A stretch of 64,000 nt of DNA, taken from Streptomyces sp. NRRL F-5630 (GTDB taxonomy: Bacteria > Actinomycetota > Actinomycetes > Streptomycetales > Streptomycetaceae). A program made the translations under genes and the position numbers. Below are positions 17,507 to 25,766 of the stretch, piece by piece. Each line of letters opens with the position of its first letter. The stretch's first letter is position 1. The stretch spans positions 1 through 64,000 of the forward strand of contig NZ_JOGO01000018.1 in NCBI RefSeq assembly GCF_000719475.1, written 5' to 3'. The notes under the pieces were generated by a model. It had not been told where the DNA came from and did no database searches. It saw only the letters and a program-made list of their open reading frames with translations.

Positions 17507-18961
17507 GGCTCCCTTCCCCAGCGCCGCCCTCATCATCGCCTTCGCGACCGGCCCCGCCAGGCCGTTGCCGCTCACCTCCGCGCGCGCCGCGTCGGAGTCC
17601 TCGACCATGACGGCGACCGCGACCTGCTTGCCGTCCGCGCCCTTCGCGTAGGAGGTGAACCAGGCGTACGGCGTCGCGCTGTTGTTCTCGCCGTGCTGGG
17701 CCGTACCGGTCTTCGCGCCGACCGTTGCGCCGGGTATCGCCGCGTTGGTGCCCGTGCCCTTCGACACGACCGTCTCCATGGCCGAGCGCAACTGCCGCGC
17801 GGTGCCCTCGCTCACGACCCGGGTCGTCTTCGTGCCACCATGGGTGCTCAGCACGTCCCCGTCACCGTTGGTCGTGCGGTCGACGAGGTACGGCTTCGCG
17901 AGCACGCCGCCGTTGGCGAGCGCGGCCGAGACCTCCGCCATCTGGAGCGGCGTCGCGGTCACGTCGAACTGCCCGATCCCCGAGAGCGCCGTCTGCGCCT
18001 TGTCCATGTCCTTCGGATACACGCTGGGATACGCCCGTACGGGCACATCCTGGTCGTCCGTGTCGAAGCCGAACTTCTCGGCCATCGCGCGGACCTTGTC
18101 CTGCCCGAGGTCGACGGCCATCTTCCCGAAGACGGTGTTGCACGAGTACTGGAGCGCCACGCGTATCGAGGCGTTCTCGCAGGGTGCGGACGCCGACTCG
18201 TTGGTGAGGTCCTTCGTCGACAGCGGCAGGCGGTACGGATCGGGACTGTCCGTGCGCGCGTCCACCGAGTCGTACAGACCGTCCTCCAGGGCCGCCGCCG
18301 CGACGACGAGCTTGAACGTCGAGCCCGGTGGCAGCGGCTGGCGCAGCGCCCGGTTCACCTGCGGCTTGTCCGGGTCGGCGAGGAGCGCCTTCCACGCCGC
18401 GCCGTCGTCACTCCCGGTGATCTTCGACGGGTCGTACGAAGGCGTCGAGACCATGCCGAGGATCTTGCCCGTCCCGGGGTCGAGCGCGAGCGCGGCGCCC
18501 TTCTTGTTCCCGAGGGCCTCGTACCCGGCCTTCTGCACGGCGGGGTCGATCGTCGTGACGACGTCGCCGGGCTTGGCCCGGCTGCGCGTGAGCGCGTCCG
18601 CGGGGTTCTCGAGGCGCGTGTCGGAGCCGTCGAGCAGGTCCTTGTAGACCCCCTCCAGCATCGTCTGCCCGTAGACCTGCGAGGTGTAGCCCGTCACCGG
18701 CGCGTACAGCGGCCCGTCCTTGTACGTGCGCTCGTAGCGCAGGTCCCCGCCGCTGGTCTCGCGCGAGCCGGTCACGGCGCTCCCGCCCACGACGATGTCG
18801 CCGAGCGGACCGGCGTAGCGCGCCATGACCGTGCGGCGGTTGTCCTCGGAGGAGGAGAGCGCGGGAGCTTCGTAGAACTGCACCCACGTCGCCCGCGCGA
18901 GGAGGGCCAGCACGAGGAGCAGCACGAAGACCGAGGTGTTCCTGATCGTCCTGTTCATCAC
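17495..18961 (-). CDS. class B penicillin-binding protein (peptidoglycan transpeptidase)
   Basis: About 488 residues. A single N-terminal membrane anchor (VFVLLLVLALLARATW) is followed by a dimerisation-type domain and a transpeptidase domain with all three active-site motifs: STFK (nucleophile Ser at about 214), SCN (273-275) and KTGT (417-420). It cross-links peptidoglycan outside the membrane, by analogy to PbpA-type proteins of actinobacteria. GTG at 18961 and ATG at 18958 are adjacent possible starts, and neither has a good ribosome-binding site. It is monocistronic here, unlike pbpA genes that lie beside rodA-type flippases near dnaA, so it is probably an accessory PBP. The 3' end is tandemly duplicated. 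Confidence 0.93.
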   Translation of the reverse strand: MMNRTIRNTSVFVLLLVLALLARATWVQFYEAPALSSSEDNRRTVMARYAGPLGDIVVGGSAVTGSRETSGGDLRYERTYKDGPLYAPVTGYTSQVYGQTMLEGVYKDLLDGSDTRLENPADALTRSRAKPGDVVTTIDPAVQKAGYEALGNKKGAALALDPGTGKILGMVSTPSYDPSKITGSDDGAAWKALLADPDKPQVNRALRQPLPPGSTFKLVVAAAALEDGLYDSVDARTDSPDPYRLPLSTKDLTNESASAPCENASIRVALQYSCNTVFGKMAVDLGQDKVRAMAEKFGFDTDDQDVPVRAYPSVYPKDMDKAQTALSGIGQFDVTATPLQMAEVSAALANGGVLAKPYLVDRTTNGDGDVLSTHGGTKTTRVVSEGTARQLRSAMETVVSKGTGTNAAIPGATVGAKTGTAQHGENNSATPYAWFTSYAKGADGKQVAVAVMVEDSDAARAEVSGNGLAGPVAKAMMRAALGKGAGAA

Positions 18962-19104
18962 AGAGAGAGACGAACGACCGTGCGAGCCGGGTTCCGCCCC
19001 GCGCCGATTCTCAGCCGACTCTCATTCGATCGTGTGTACGGGGCGCGCGGTGTTGACCTGCGGGGATCGCCGCGCCCGGAAGGGCACGCCGTCGCGCCCC
19101 GCCC

Positions 19105-19199
19105 GGACGTCCCCGCAGGCCCCGCCCGGACGCCACCCCGCGCCCCGCCCGGACACCAGCCCACGCCGCGCACCCGGACGCCACCGAGGGCGCCCGCCC
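19105..19199. repeat. degenerate 23-25-bp tandem repeat
   Basis: Four successive units beginning with GGAC(G/A) and ending in CGCCC or similar, at 19105, 19128, 19151 and 19176. They lie between the PBP start and the end of the small zinc-ribbon-like gene. Copies 1 and 2 are closest; 3 and 4 have diverged. Function unknown. Confidence 0.6.
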
Positions 19200-19205
19200 G
19201 GCGGC

Positions 19206-19421
19206 TCACGCGTAGTCGTCGAGCGCCCCGCCGTGCTCGTCCACCCACCACGCGACGCGGCAGTCCAGGCACGTGTACCGCCAGCGCAGCACCTCGCCGC
19301 CGCCCGGCGTGCCGGTCTTGGTGAGGATGACGTGGGTGTCCGCGCACTTCACACAGCGCACCGGAAGCCGGCGTCCGGTGCTCCCGGAGCCGTACGCGTC
19401 GGACCACCCCTGTCGGCTCAT
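19206..19421 (-). CDS. small zinc-ribbon-like protein
   Basis: 71-residue protein with two CxxC pairs (CVKC at residues 23-26 and CLDC at 51-54) separated by a 24-residue beta-rich stretch, the pattern of a zinc ribbon. No signal peptide. The ATG at 19421 was chosen because the cysteine core is complete from there; upstream in-frame extension to 19505 is low-complexity. Function unknown; a nucleic-acid-binding or regulatory role is possible. Confidence 0.75.
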   Translation of the reverse strand: MSRQGWSDAYGSGSTGRRLPVRCVKCADTHVILTKTGTPGGGEVLRWRYTCLDCRVAWWVDEHGGALDDYA

Positions 19422-19528
19422 GTCGGCAATTGTGCCAGCGTCCTGACGGGGCCTCGCCCGGCTTCGGCGCGCGGGCCCGGCCCGGCTGTGCTGCCATGGG
19501 ACCACACCTCACAGGACAGGGAGCAGCG

Positions 19529-19756
19529 ATGGAGCACCACATGCGCGCCGAGTACGCCGAGGGCGACACGCCCGGCGACCCCGAGGCCCCCGTGCGCAAG
19601 TGGCACATGGTGCGCGGGGCCGAGGAGCCGCGCACGCTGTGCGGCCTCCTGCTCGACCCGGCCGCGGCGACCCAGCCGGCCGACGCCTGGGGCACTTCGG
19701 CCGCCCGGCCCTTCTGCAAGACGTGCGGCGCCCTGTACCTGCGGGAGGTGCCCTGA
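19529..19756 (+). CDS. small Cys/His-containing protein
   Basis: 75-residue acidic protein with three cysteines near the C-terminus (TLCG, then FCKTCGALY) and a central KWHMV motif. The CxxC plus a distant Cys/His suggests a single metal site. GGGAG precedes the ATG at 19529 with ideal spacing. It is divergent from the zinc-ribbon-like gene, 107 bp away. No function assigned. Confidence 0.75.
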   Translation: MEHHMRAEYAEGDTPGDPEAPVRKWHMVRGAEEPRTLCGLLLDPAAATQPADAWGTSAARPFCKTCGALYLREVP

Positions 19757-19911
19757 GCCGGTCCGCAGAGGAGTGCCGGTCCGCCGGGGGCTGCCGGTCC
19801 GCCGGGGAATGAACGGCGGACCGGGCGCGTTCGGGCGTGCGAAGGGGTCCCCCGTGCCAGGGGCGGCCCGTTCTCCTGCCCGTACGCATGACACGAAGAG
19901 AGCAGAAGCCG

Positions 19912-20682
19912 ATGGCGACACCTCTGGCGGACCCGGCCCCCTCCCCCCTGCGCGTGGAGATCTGGACGGACATCGCCTGTCCCTGGTGCTACGTCGGGAA
20001 GGCCCGCTTCGAGCGCGCGCTCGACGGGTTCGCGCACCGCGAGCAGGTCGAGGTCGTGCACCGCTCCTTCGAGCTGGACCCCTCCTTCCCGAAGGGCGAG
20101 ACCGTGCAGGTCCTGTCCATGCTCGCCAAGAAGTACGGCATGAGCGAGGAGCAGGCCAGGCAGGGGGAGGCGCGGCTCAAGGAGAACGCGGACGGCGAGG
20201 GCCTCGGCTACGTGACCGAGGGCCGCGACTCCGGCAACACCTTCGACATGCACCGCCTGCTCCATCTCGCCAAGGACAGGGGCCGCCAGGACGCGCTGAT
20301 CGACGGCCTCTACCGGGGCAACTTCGCCGAGGAGGAGAGTCTCTTCGGCGACGTCGAGCGCCTCGTCGCGATCGCGGTGGCCGCCGGGCTCGACGAGGCC
20401 GAGACGCGTGCCGTGCTCGCCGACCCGGAAAAGTACGCGGACGAGGTGCGCGCCGACGAGCGCGAGGCCGCCGCCCTGGGCGCCAACGGCGTGCCCTTCT
20501 TCGTCCTCGACCGCCGCTACGGCGTCTCGGGCGCCCAGCCCGTCGAGGTCTTCGCCCAGGCGCTCCAGCAGGCGTGGGACGCGCAGCCCCGGCTGACCCC
20601 CGTCGCCTCGGTGGCCGGTGCCGACGAGGCCGGGGTGTGCGGCCCCGACGGCTGCGCGGTCCCGCCGCGCGAGGCGGGCTGA
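19912..20682 (+). CDS. DsbA-family oxidoreductase, FrnE-like
   Basis: 256-residue thioredoxin-fold protein with active site CPWC (Cys23, Cys26) in IACPWCYVGKARFE, and the FrnE pattern FDMHRLLHLA and GVPFFVLDRRYGVSGAQP with its cis-Pro loop. No signal peptide, so it probably acts in the cytoplasm as a disulfide isomerase or polyketide-associated oxidoreductase; FrnE was named from frenolicin biosynthesis but homologues are widespread. An additional CGPDGC near the C-terminus is a second redox-active candidate. The start at 19912 fits family length; an ATG at 19888 lacks a ribosome-binding site. Confidence 0.9.
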   Translation: MATPLADPAPSPLRVEIWTDIACPWCYVGKARFERALDGFAHREQVEVVHRSFELDPSFPKGETVQVLSMLAKKYGMSEEQARQGEARLKENADGEGLGYVTEGRDSGNTFDMHRLLHLAKDRGRQDALIDGLYRGNFAEEESLFGDVERLVAIAVAAGLDEAETRAVLADPEKYADEVRADEREAAALGANGVPFFVLDRRYGVSGAQPVEVFAQALQQAWDAQPRLTPVASVAGADEAGVCGPDGCAVPPREAG

Positions 20683-20742
20683 TCCCGCCGGGGCCCGCGT
20701 CCGGCCATGGACGCGGGCCCCGCGGCCGACCACCATGGGGCC

Positions 20743-21780
20743 ATGGAGAATCTCGCACCCGAGGAGTACCGCCCCCGCCGTGTCCACCTGAACACCGCGA
20801 GCCACGGACTGCTCGCCCGCTCCGCGGCCGACGCGATCCGGGCCGCCGTCGAGCGCCGCGAGCACGGGGCCGGGGCCGATGTCTTCCCCGCCGTGGCCGC
20901 CGCGCGCGCCGCCTTCGCCCGCCTCGCGGGCGTCCCCGTGAGCCGTGTCGCCGCCGGCAACTCCGTCGCCACCTACGCGGGACTCGTCGCCGCCGCCCTC
21001 CCCGAGGGCGCTGAAGTCCTCACCGTCGAGGGCGAGTTCGCCTCCGTCGTCAACCCCTTCCACGTCCGCCGGGGGCTCAAGGTCCGCACCGTCCCGCTCG
21101 ACGGTCTCGCCGAGGAGGTGCGCCCCGGCACGGCCCTCGTCGCTCTCTCCTCGGTGCAGTCCGCCGACGGCAGGCTCGCCGACCTGCCCGCGATCCGCGC
21201 CGCCGCGCGCGCCCACGGCGCCCGTACCTTCGTCGACGTGTCGCAGGCGGCGGGCTGGCTGCCGCTCGACGCGGCCGAGGACGACTTCACCGCGACCGTC
21301 GGCTACAAGTGGCTCGGCGCCGCGCACGGCACCGGCTTCCTCGTCGTCCCCGAGGACCTCGGCGGCCTGAGCCCGGTGCTCGGCGGCAGCCTGAGCGCCG
21401 CGGACCCGTCGGCGAGCATGTACGGCCCGGTCCGCGAACCGGCCCCCGACGCCCGCCGCTTCGACACCGCGCAACCCCTCTTCTCCTACGAGGGCGCGGC
21501 CGAGGCGATGGGGATCATCGAACGCCTCGGTGTCGCGACCGTCCACGCGCACGACCTCGCGCTCGCCGAGCGCTTCACCGCGGGGCTGCGCGCCCTGGGC
21601 CACGAGGCGCTGCCCGCGCCCGGGTCCGCGATCGTCTCCGTCCCCGGGCTCGGCGGGCGGCGGGAGGACCTCGCGCGGGCGGGCATCGAGGTCTCCGACC
21701 GCGCGGGCAACCTGCGCGCCTCCTTCCACTTCTACAACTCGGCGGCGGACGTCGACGCGCTGCTCGCGGCGCTGGGCTGA
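20743..21780 (+). CDS. class V aminotransferase / cysteine desulfurase-like PLP enzyme
   Basis: 345-residue PLP-dependent fold-type I protein. The N-terminus has HLNTASHGLLARS (substrate loop), then VDVSQAAGWLPLD with the cofactor Asp and Gln, and TVGYKWLGAAHGTGFL where Lys (about 187) should bind PLP. It resembles selenocysteine lyase/isopenicillin-N-epimerase-like members; substrate unknown. The ATG at 20743 is selected as family-like. It ends at the bidirectional terminator facing ectD. Confidence 0.88.
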   Translation: MENLAPEEYRPRRVHLNTASHGLLARSAADAIRAAVERREHGAGADVFPAVAAARAAFARLAGVPVSRVAAGNSVATYAGLVAAALPEGAEVLTVEGEFASVVNPFHVRRGLKVRTVPLDGLAEEVRPGTALVALSSVQSADGRLADLPAIRAAARAHGARTFVDVSQAAGWLPLDAAEDDFTATVGYKWLGAAHGTGFLVVPEDLGGLSPVLGGSLSAADPSASMYGPVREPAPDARRFDTAQPLFSYEGAAEAMGIIERLGVATVHAHDLALAERFTAGLRALGHEALPAPGSAIVSVPGLGGRREDLARAGIEVSDRAGNLRASFHFYNSAADVDALLAALG

Positions 21781-21832
21781 GCGGGCGGGGGATGGGCGAA
21801 GGGGCGGCCGGGCGGGGGTGAGGACCGGCACG

Positions 21833-21876
21833 CGAGGGCGGGGCCGCGCACCCCGTGGTGCGCGGCCCCGCCCTCG
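21833..21876. terminator. bidirectional terminator between aminotransferase and ectD
   Basis: Perfect 20-bp inverted repeat (21833-21852, 21857-21876) closed by the tetraloop CCGT. It lies midway between two convergent stops (21780 and 21886), ten nt beyond ectD. This closes the ectoine operon. Confidence 0.9.
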
Positions 21877-21885
21877 TACCGGCCC

Positions 21886-22785
21886 TCAGCGGATCGGCGT
21901 GAAGTCCCTGGCCCCGATGAACTCGGGCCGCCGGATCGGCGCGGCGAAGGGCTCGACCGCGGCGTTCTCGACGCTGTTGAAGACGAGGAACACGTTGCTG
22001 CGCGGGAACGGCGTGATGTTGTCGCCCGAGCCGTGCATCGCGTTGCAGTCGAACCAGGTCGCCGAGCCCGCCTTGCCGGTGAAGAGCTTGATGCCCCACT
22101 TCCCGGCCATCTCGGTGAGCGCCTCGTCCGAGGGCGTGCCCGCGTCCTGCATCTGGAGCGACTTCTTGTAGTTGTCCTTCGGCGTCTCGCCCGCACAGCC
22201 GAGGAAGGTCTTGTGCGAGCCGGGCATGATCATGAGCCCGCCGTTGGTGTCGTAGTTCTCGGTGAGCGCGATCGAGACGGAGACGGCGCGCATGTTCGGC
22301 ATGCCGTCCTCGGCGTGCCACGTCTCGAAGTCCGAGTGCCAGTAGAAGCCGGAGGCGCCGAAGCCCGGCTTGACGTTGATCCGCGACTGGTGGATGTAGA
22401 CGTCCGAGCCGAGGATCTGCCGGGCGCGGTCCAGCAGCCGCTCGTCGCGCACGAGGTTCGCGAAGACCTCGCTGATCTTGTGGATCTCGAAGACCGAGCG
22501 GATCTCCTGCGACCGCGGCTCCACGATGGAGCGCTCGTCGGCGCGGATCGCGGGGTCGGTGACGAGCCGGTCCAGCTCGGCGCGGTAGAGGGAGACCTCG
22601 TCCGGGGTGAGCAGCTCGGGGATCGCGTGGAAGCCGTTGTCCTCGAAGGAGGCGAGCTCACCGGCGCTGAACGGCCCCTGGGTGCCGGGCGCGGACCACA
22701 CCACCGGGTCCTGGCGCGGCGTGGACACCTCGGTCTTCCCGCGGGTCGGGTAGAGGTCTGTGATCCTCTCGTGGGTGACGGTCAT
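21886..22785 (-). CDS. ectD: ectoine hydroxylase EctD
   Basis: 299 residues, the usual EctD length. Non-heme Fe(II)/2-oxoglutarate dioxygenase converting ectoine to 5-hydroxyectoine. Iron ligands H150 and D152 (FYWHSDFETWHAEDGMP, the family signature) and H251 (CNAMHGSGDN) are present, and R262 in PRSN fits the 2-oxoglutarate ligand. The gene starts 5 nt after ectC and ends the ectABCD operon. Cells therefore make both ectoine and hydroxyectoine for osmotic and heat protection. Confidence 0.97.
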   Translation of the reverse strand: MTVTHERITDLYPTRGKTEVSTPRQDPVVWSAPGTQGPFSAGELASFEDNGFHAIPELLTPDEVSLYRAELDRLVTDPAIRADERSIVEPRSQEIRSVFEIHKISEVFANLVRDERLLDRARQILGSDVYIHQSRINVKPGFGASGFYWHSDFETWHAEDGMPNMRAVSVSIALTENYDTNGGLMIMPGSHKTFLGCAGETPKDNYKKSLQMQDAGTPSDEALTEMAGKWGIKLFTGKAGSATWFDCNAMHGSGDNITPFPRSNVFLVFNSVENAAVEPFAAPIRRPEFIGARDFTPIR

Positions 22786-22790
22786 ATCGC

Positions 22791-23189
22791 TCAGTCCTCC
22801 TCGGTCAGCAGCGGGTAGACCCCGTTCTCGTCGTGCTCCTCCCGCCCGGTGACGGGCGGGTTGAAGACGCAGATGCAGCGGAAGTCGGTCTTGGGCCGCA
22901 TCGTGTGCAGGTCGTGGTTGTCGAGCAGGTACATCGTGCCGGGGGTGATCCAGTGCTTCTCCCCCGTGGTCTCGTCGGTCAGCTCCGCCTCGCCCTCGAC
23001 ACAGAGCACCGCCTCGATGTGGTTGGCGTAGTGCATCGTCGTCTCGGTGCCGGCGTACATGATCGTTTCGTGCAGCGAGAAGCCGACCTTCTCCTTGGCG
23101 AGCACGATGCGCTTGCTCTCCCAGGTGCCCGACTCGGCGACGATGTGCCGGTCGGTGCCCTCGATGTCCTTGAACGAGCGAATGAGCAC
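22791..23189 (-). CDS. ectC: L-ectoine synthase EctC
   Basis: 132-residue cupin that cyclises N-gamma-acetyl-diaminobutyrate to ectoine. Family motifs seen: [16 protein letters not shown], the cupin motif [28 protein letters not shown], and [17 protein letters not shown]. The start is GTG at 23189 with GGGAC upstream. A 115-bp gap containing a hairpin separates it from ectB, whereas ectD follows after only 5 nt. Confidence 0.97.
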   Translation of the reverse strand: MLIRSFKDIEGTDRHIVAESGTWESKRIVLAKEKVGFSLHETIMYAGTETTMHYANHIEAVLCVEGEAELTDETTGEKHWITPGTMYLLDNHDLHTMRPKTDFRCICVFNPPVTGREEHDENGVYPLLTEED

Positions 23190-23233
23190 GGTGTCCCTGT
23201 GCCTCTCTTTCGTGGTGCGGTGGTGTCTCTACG

Positions 23234-23278
23234 GGTACGGGGCGGGCCGCGTCGCTTCGGGCGGCCCGGCCCCGTACC
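23234..23278 (-). promoter_or_regulatory. intercistronic hairpin between ectB and ectC
   Basis: Arms at 23234-23250 and 23261-23278 pair over 17 bp with one bulged C and a 10-nt loop, 26 nt after the ectB stop codon. It could be a partial terminator, an mRNA stability element or a processing site; the sequence alone cannot decide. Confidence 0.55.
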
Positions 23279-23304
23279 GGTCCTCTGCCGGTCCCGCGGG
23301 GGCT

Positions 23305-24573
23305 CTAGGCGGTCTCGCGGACCGAGCGGGCGAGGATGCGCAGCCCCTCGTCCAGTTCCTCGGGGGTCGTGGTGAGCGCGGGCAGCAGCTTGACGACCTC
23401 GCTGCGCGGCCCCGAGGTCTCCAGGAGCAGCCCGTGCTCGAAGGCGCGGCGGCACACCTTCGTCGCCTGCCCGGGGTCCTCGAACTCCATGCCCCACACG
23501 AGACCGCGGCCCCGGTAGGAGGCGCCGAGCTGGTCGTGTTCGAGGCAGATCGCGCGCAGCGCCGCCTCGACCTGCTCGCCGCGGGCGAGGGTCTGCTTCT
23601 CCATCTGGCCGTCGGCCCAGTACGCCTCCAGGGCCGCCGCCGCCGTGACGAAGGCGGGGTTGTTGCCGCGGAAGGTGCCGTTGTGCTCGCCCGGCTCCCA
23701 CACGTCCAGCTCGGGGCGGAACAGGCACAGCGACATCGGCAGCCCGTAGCCGCCGATGGACTTCGACAGCGTGACGATGTCCGGGGTGATGCCCGCTTCC
23801 TCGAAGGAGAAGAAGGCACCGGTCCGGCCGCAGCCCATCTGGATGTCGTCGACGATGAGCAGCATGTCCTGCCGCTTGCACAGCTCGGCGAGCGCGCGCA
23901 GCCACTCGGGCCGCGCGACGTTGATGCCGCCCTCGCCCTGCACGGTCTCGACGATGACCGCGGCGGGCTTGTTGAGCCCGGAGCCCTGGTCGTCGAGGAG
24001 CCGCTCGAACCAGATGAAGTCGGGGGTCTGCCCGTCGAGGTAGTTGTCGAAGGGCATCGGCGTGCCGTGCACGAGGGGGACCCCGGCGCCCGCGCGCTTG
24101 AAGGCGTTCCCCGTGACGGCGAGGGAGCCGAGCGACATGCCGTGGAAGGCGTTGGTGAAGGAGACGATCGACTCGCGGCCCTTGACCTTGCGGGCCAGCT
24201 TGAGCGCGGCCTCGACCGCGTTGGTCCCCGTCGGGCCGGGGAACATGACCTTGTAGGGCAGGTCGCGGGGGCGCAGGACGACGTTCTGGAAGGTTTCGAG
24301 GAAGGCGCGCTTGGCCGTGGTGCCCATGTCGAGGCCGTGCGTGATGCCGTCGCGCTCGATGTAGTCGATCAGTGCGCGTTTCAGGACCGGGTTGTTGTGG
24401 CCGTAGTTGAGGGCGCCGGCCCCGGCGAAGAAGTCCAGGTAGGCGTGGCCGTCCTCGTCGTAGAGGCGGCTGCCCTGGGCGCGGTCGAACACGGCGGGCC
24501 AGCTTCGGCAGTAACTGCGCACCTCCGACTCAAGGGTCTCGAAGACGCTCAGGGCGGGCGGGGCGATGGTCAC
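23305..24573 (-). CDS. ectB: diaminobutyrate-2-oxoglutarate aminotransferase EctB
   Basis: 422 residues, class III aminotransferase making L-2,4-diaminobutyrate from aspartate semialdehyde with glutamate as donor. Visible are FPGPTGTNAVEAALKLARK, IVDDIQMGCGRTG (PLP-binding D242), and TLSKSIGG with Schiff-base Lys271. The GTG at 24573 is preceded by AGGAGA. A 157-bp gap with a hairpin separates it from ectA, which is larger than in most ect operons. Confidence 0.97.
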   Translation of the reverse strand: MTIAPPALSVFETLESEVRSYCRSWPAVFDRAQGSRLYDEDGHAYLDFFAGAGALNYGHNNPVLKRALIDYIERDGITHGLDMGTTAKRAFLETFQNVVLRPRDLPYKVMFPGPTGTNAVEAALKLARKVKGRESIVSFTNAFHGMSLGSLAVTGNAFKRAGAGVPLVHGTPMPFDNYLDGQTPDFIWFERLLDDQGSGLNKPAAVIVETVQGEGGINVARPEWLRALAELCKRQDMLLIVDDIQMGCGRTGAFFSFEEAGITPDIVTLSKSIGGYGLPMSLCLFRPELDVWEPGEHNGTFRGNNPAFVTAAAALEAYWADGQMEKQTLARGEQVEAALRAICLEHDQLGASYRGRGLVWGMEFEDPGQATKVCRRAFEHGLLLETSGPRSEVVKLLPALTTTPEELDEGLRILARSVRETA

Positions 24574-24693
24574 AGCTGTCTCCTGGGAGGAAGAGGGTGG
24601 AGCGGAGCAGGGAGTGTGGACTGCGGTACGGGTACGGATGCGGGGCCGTGGTGCCGGTGGGCGGTACGGGCCCGGGGGTGCCGTCCGGTGTAC

Positions 24694-24719
24694 GGGCCGC
24701 TCCCGGGTGGGGGCGGCCC
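24694..24719 (-). promoter_or_regulatory. intercistronic hairpin between ectA and ectB
   Basis: An 11-bp stem (24694-24704 with 24709-24719, one G-U pair) and a GGGT loop begin 11 nt after the ectA stop codon. Terminator-like, but located inside the operon; with the 157-bp spacer it could set the ectA to ectB ratio or precede an internal promoter. Confidence 0.55.
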
Positions 24720-24730
24720 GACCGCTCGGC

Positions 24731-25312
24731 TCAGGCCGCTTCGGCCCGGGCCGCCGCGAGGGCGAGCGGGCCGATGCGGTACAGCACTTCGGGCTCGTGT
24801 CCGGCCTCGTCGTCGGCCGGGAACAGCGTCGCGTCGAAGAGCACCTCGCGCTCAAGACCCGCGCCGTGCCGGGCGGCGAAGGAGGTGAACAGGCGCTCGG
24901 AGGGCACGTTGCCGGGCGTGATGGTGGTCTCCAGGCCGTGCAGTTCCGTGTGCGCGGCGACGCGCGCGGCGAGCCCGTCGAGCAGCGCGGCGGCCAAGCC
25001 CCTGCCCTGCTGCGAGGCGGCCACGGCGACCTGCCAGACGACGAGGACGCCGGGGCGTTCGGGCCGGATGTAGCCGGTGACGAAACCGACCGGGTCCCCT
25101 GCGGCGTCCCGCGCCACCACGGAGGTCGCGGCGAAGTCGCGACACCACAGCAGGTAGCTGTACGAGGAGTTCAGGTCGAGCTTTCCCGAGTCGCGGGCGA
25201 GGCGCCACAGCGCGGCGCCGTCCTGCACGCGTGGGCCGTCAAGACGTAGTCCCTCCGGCATTTCCCGGAACGTGGCACGGGGTGCGGTGAGGTCTGCTTG
25301 TGCGGCGGTCAT
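24731..25312 (-). CDS. ectA: L-2,4-diaminobutyrate N-gamma-acetyltransferase EctA
   Basis: 193-residue GNAT acetyltransferase. The acetyl-CoA motif QVAVAASQQGRGLAAALL is near residue 100, and SSYSYLLWCRDFA plus TITPGNVPSERLF are EctA signatures. It acetylates diaminobutyrate, the middle step of ectoine synthesis. First gene of the operon; the ATG at 25312 has only a weak ribosome-binding site. Its upstream region (25313-25766) is long, unusually AT-rich in part, and likely holds the osmotically regulated promoter. Confidence 0.96.
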   Translation of the reverse strand: MTAAQADLTAPRATFREMPEGLRLDGPRVQDGAALWRLARDSGKLDLNSSYSYLLWCRDFAATSVVARDAAGDPVGFVTGYIRPERPGVLVVWQVAVAASQQGRGLAAALLDGLAARVAAHTELHGLETTITPGNVPSERLFTSFAARHGAGLEREVLFDATLFPADDEAGHEPEVLYRIGPLALAAARAEAA

Positions 25313-25498
25313 GGGATTTGAACTTACCCAGCAGGCGCAGAAAATTCATCGGGTGCCTGGGTTGGGTGGAAGGGTGTTCTGTGTTATCGCGCGTAGGGGC
25401 GCTCGGGCGCGAAAGCCCTTGCGAAATGCCCGTTATGCGGTAGGCATTCCGGACGAACGGGACTCCGCTGTGGGGTCGGTCACAAAGGAGTAACATCC

Positions 25499-25552
25499 AT
25501 GGAATCTGTCCGAATTACGGAAAATGTGCGAGGGGTAAAACTTTTTGTTTAG
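25499..25552 (+). CDS. 17-residue micro-ORF with ideal ribosome-binding site
   Basis: ATG at 25499 follows AAAGGAG with exactly 8 nt spacing, one of the best ribosome-binding sites in the window. The peptide is MESVRITENVRGVKLFV, ending in TAG. Upstream, TTGCGA (about 25419) and TAGGCA (about 25441) are 16 nt apart, a plausible promoter. The stop codon lies inside a hairpin. It could be a real small peptide, a leader/attenuator, or chance. No homologue recognised. Confidence 0.4.
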   Translation: MESVRITENVRGVKLFV

Positions 25553-25558
25553 CCCTCG
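25529..25558. terminator. imperfect inverted repeat in AT-rich island
   Basis: CGAGGGGTAAAAC pairs with GTTTAGCCCTCG across a TTTTT loop (one mismatch, one bulge). It overlaps the end of the micro-ORF on the plus strand and also lies downstream of the minus-strand aminotransferase (stop at 25767). It may terminate that gene or attenuate the micro-ORF transcript. Confidence 0.5.
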
Positions 25559-25766
25559 GGAAAGCGGGCAGAAGAAAATGGGAAGCTGCGCGAAAGAATG
25601 CACCGGGAATTAATCCGGAGTTTATGTCGTGCAAAATATGTGGAGAGCATTTCCGCCGTGCGGCGGAACGGGCGCCGCGCGTGGCACCGGGTGCCGGGAG
25701 TGGCACGAGCGCCACGGGGGCGGGAGCCCCCCGGCCGCCCGGCCCCGCTCCCGGCACCCGCGCGGC

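Larger units (their letters stand above)
25313..25766. other. 454-bp ectA upstream region with AT-rich island
   Basis: Lies between ectA and the aminotransferase ending at 25767 (both minus strand). About 25495-25660 drops to roughly half G+C, in sharp contrast to the surroundings. It contains a plus-strand micro-ORF (25499-25552), a long imperfect inverted repeat at 25529-25558, and GGGCTTTCGCGCCC, a short palindrome near 25405-25418. The minus-strand promoter of ectA must be here, but I could not assign -10/-35 boxes with confidence. Confidence 0.6.

Noticed and set aside
25239..25349. 36-codon frame starting MNFLRLLGKFK that overlaps the ectA start
   Set aside because: Weak ribosome-binding site and most of it lies antiphase inside ectA; likely chance, though a leader ORF cannot be fully excluded.
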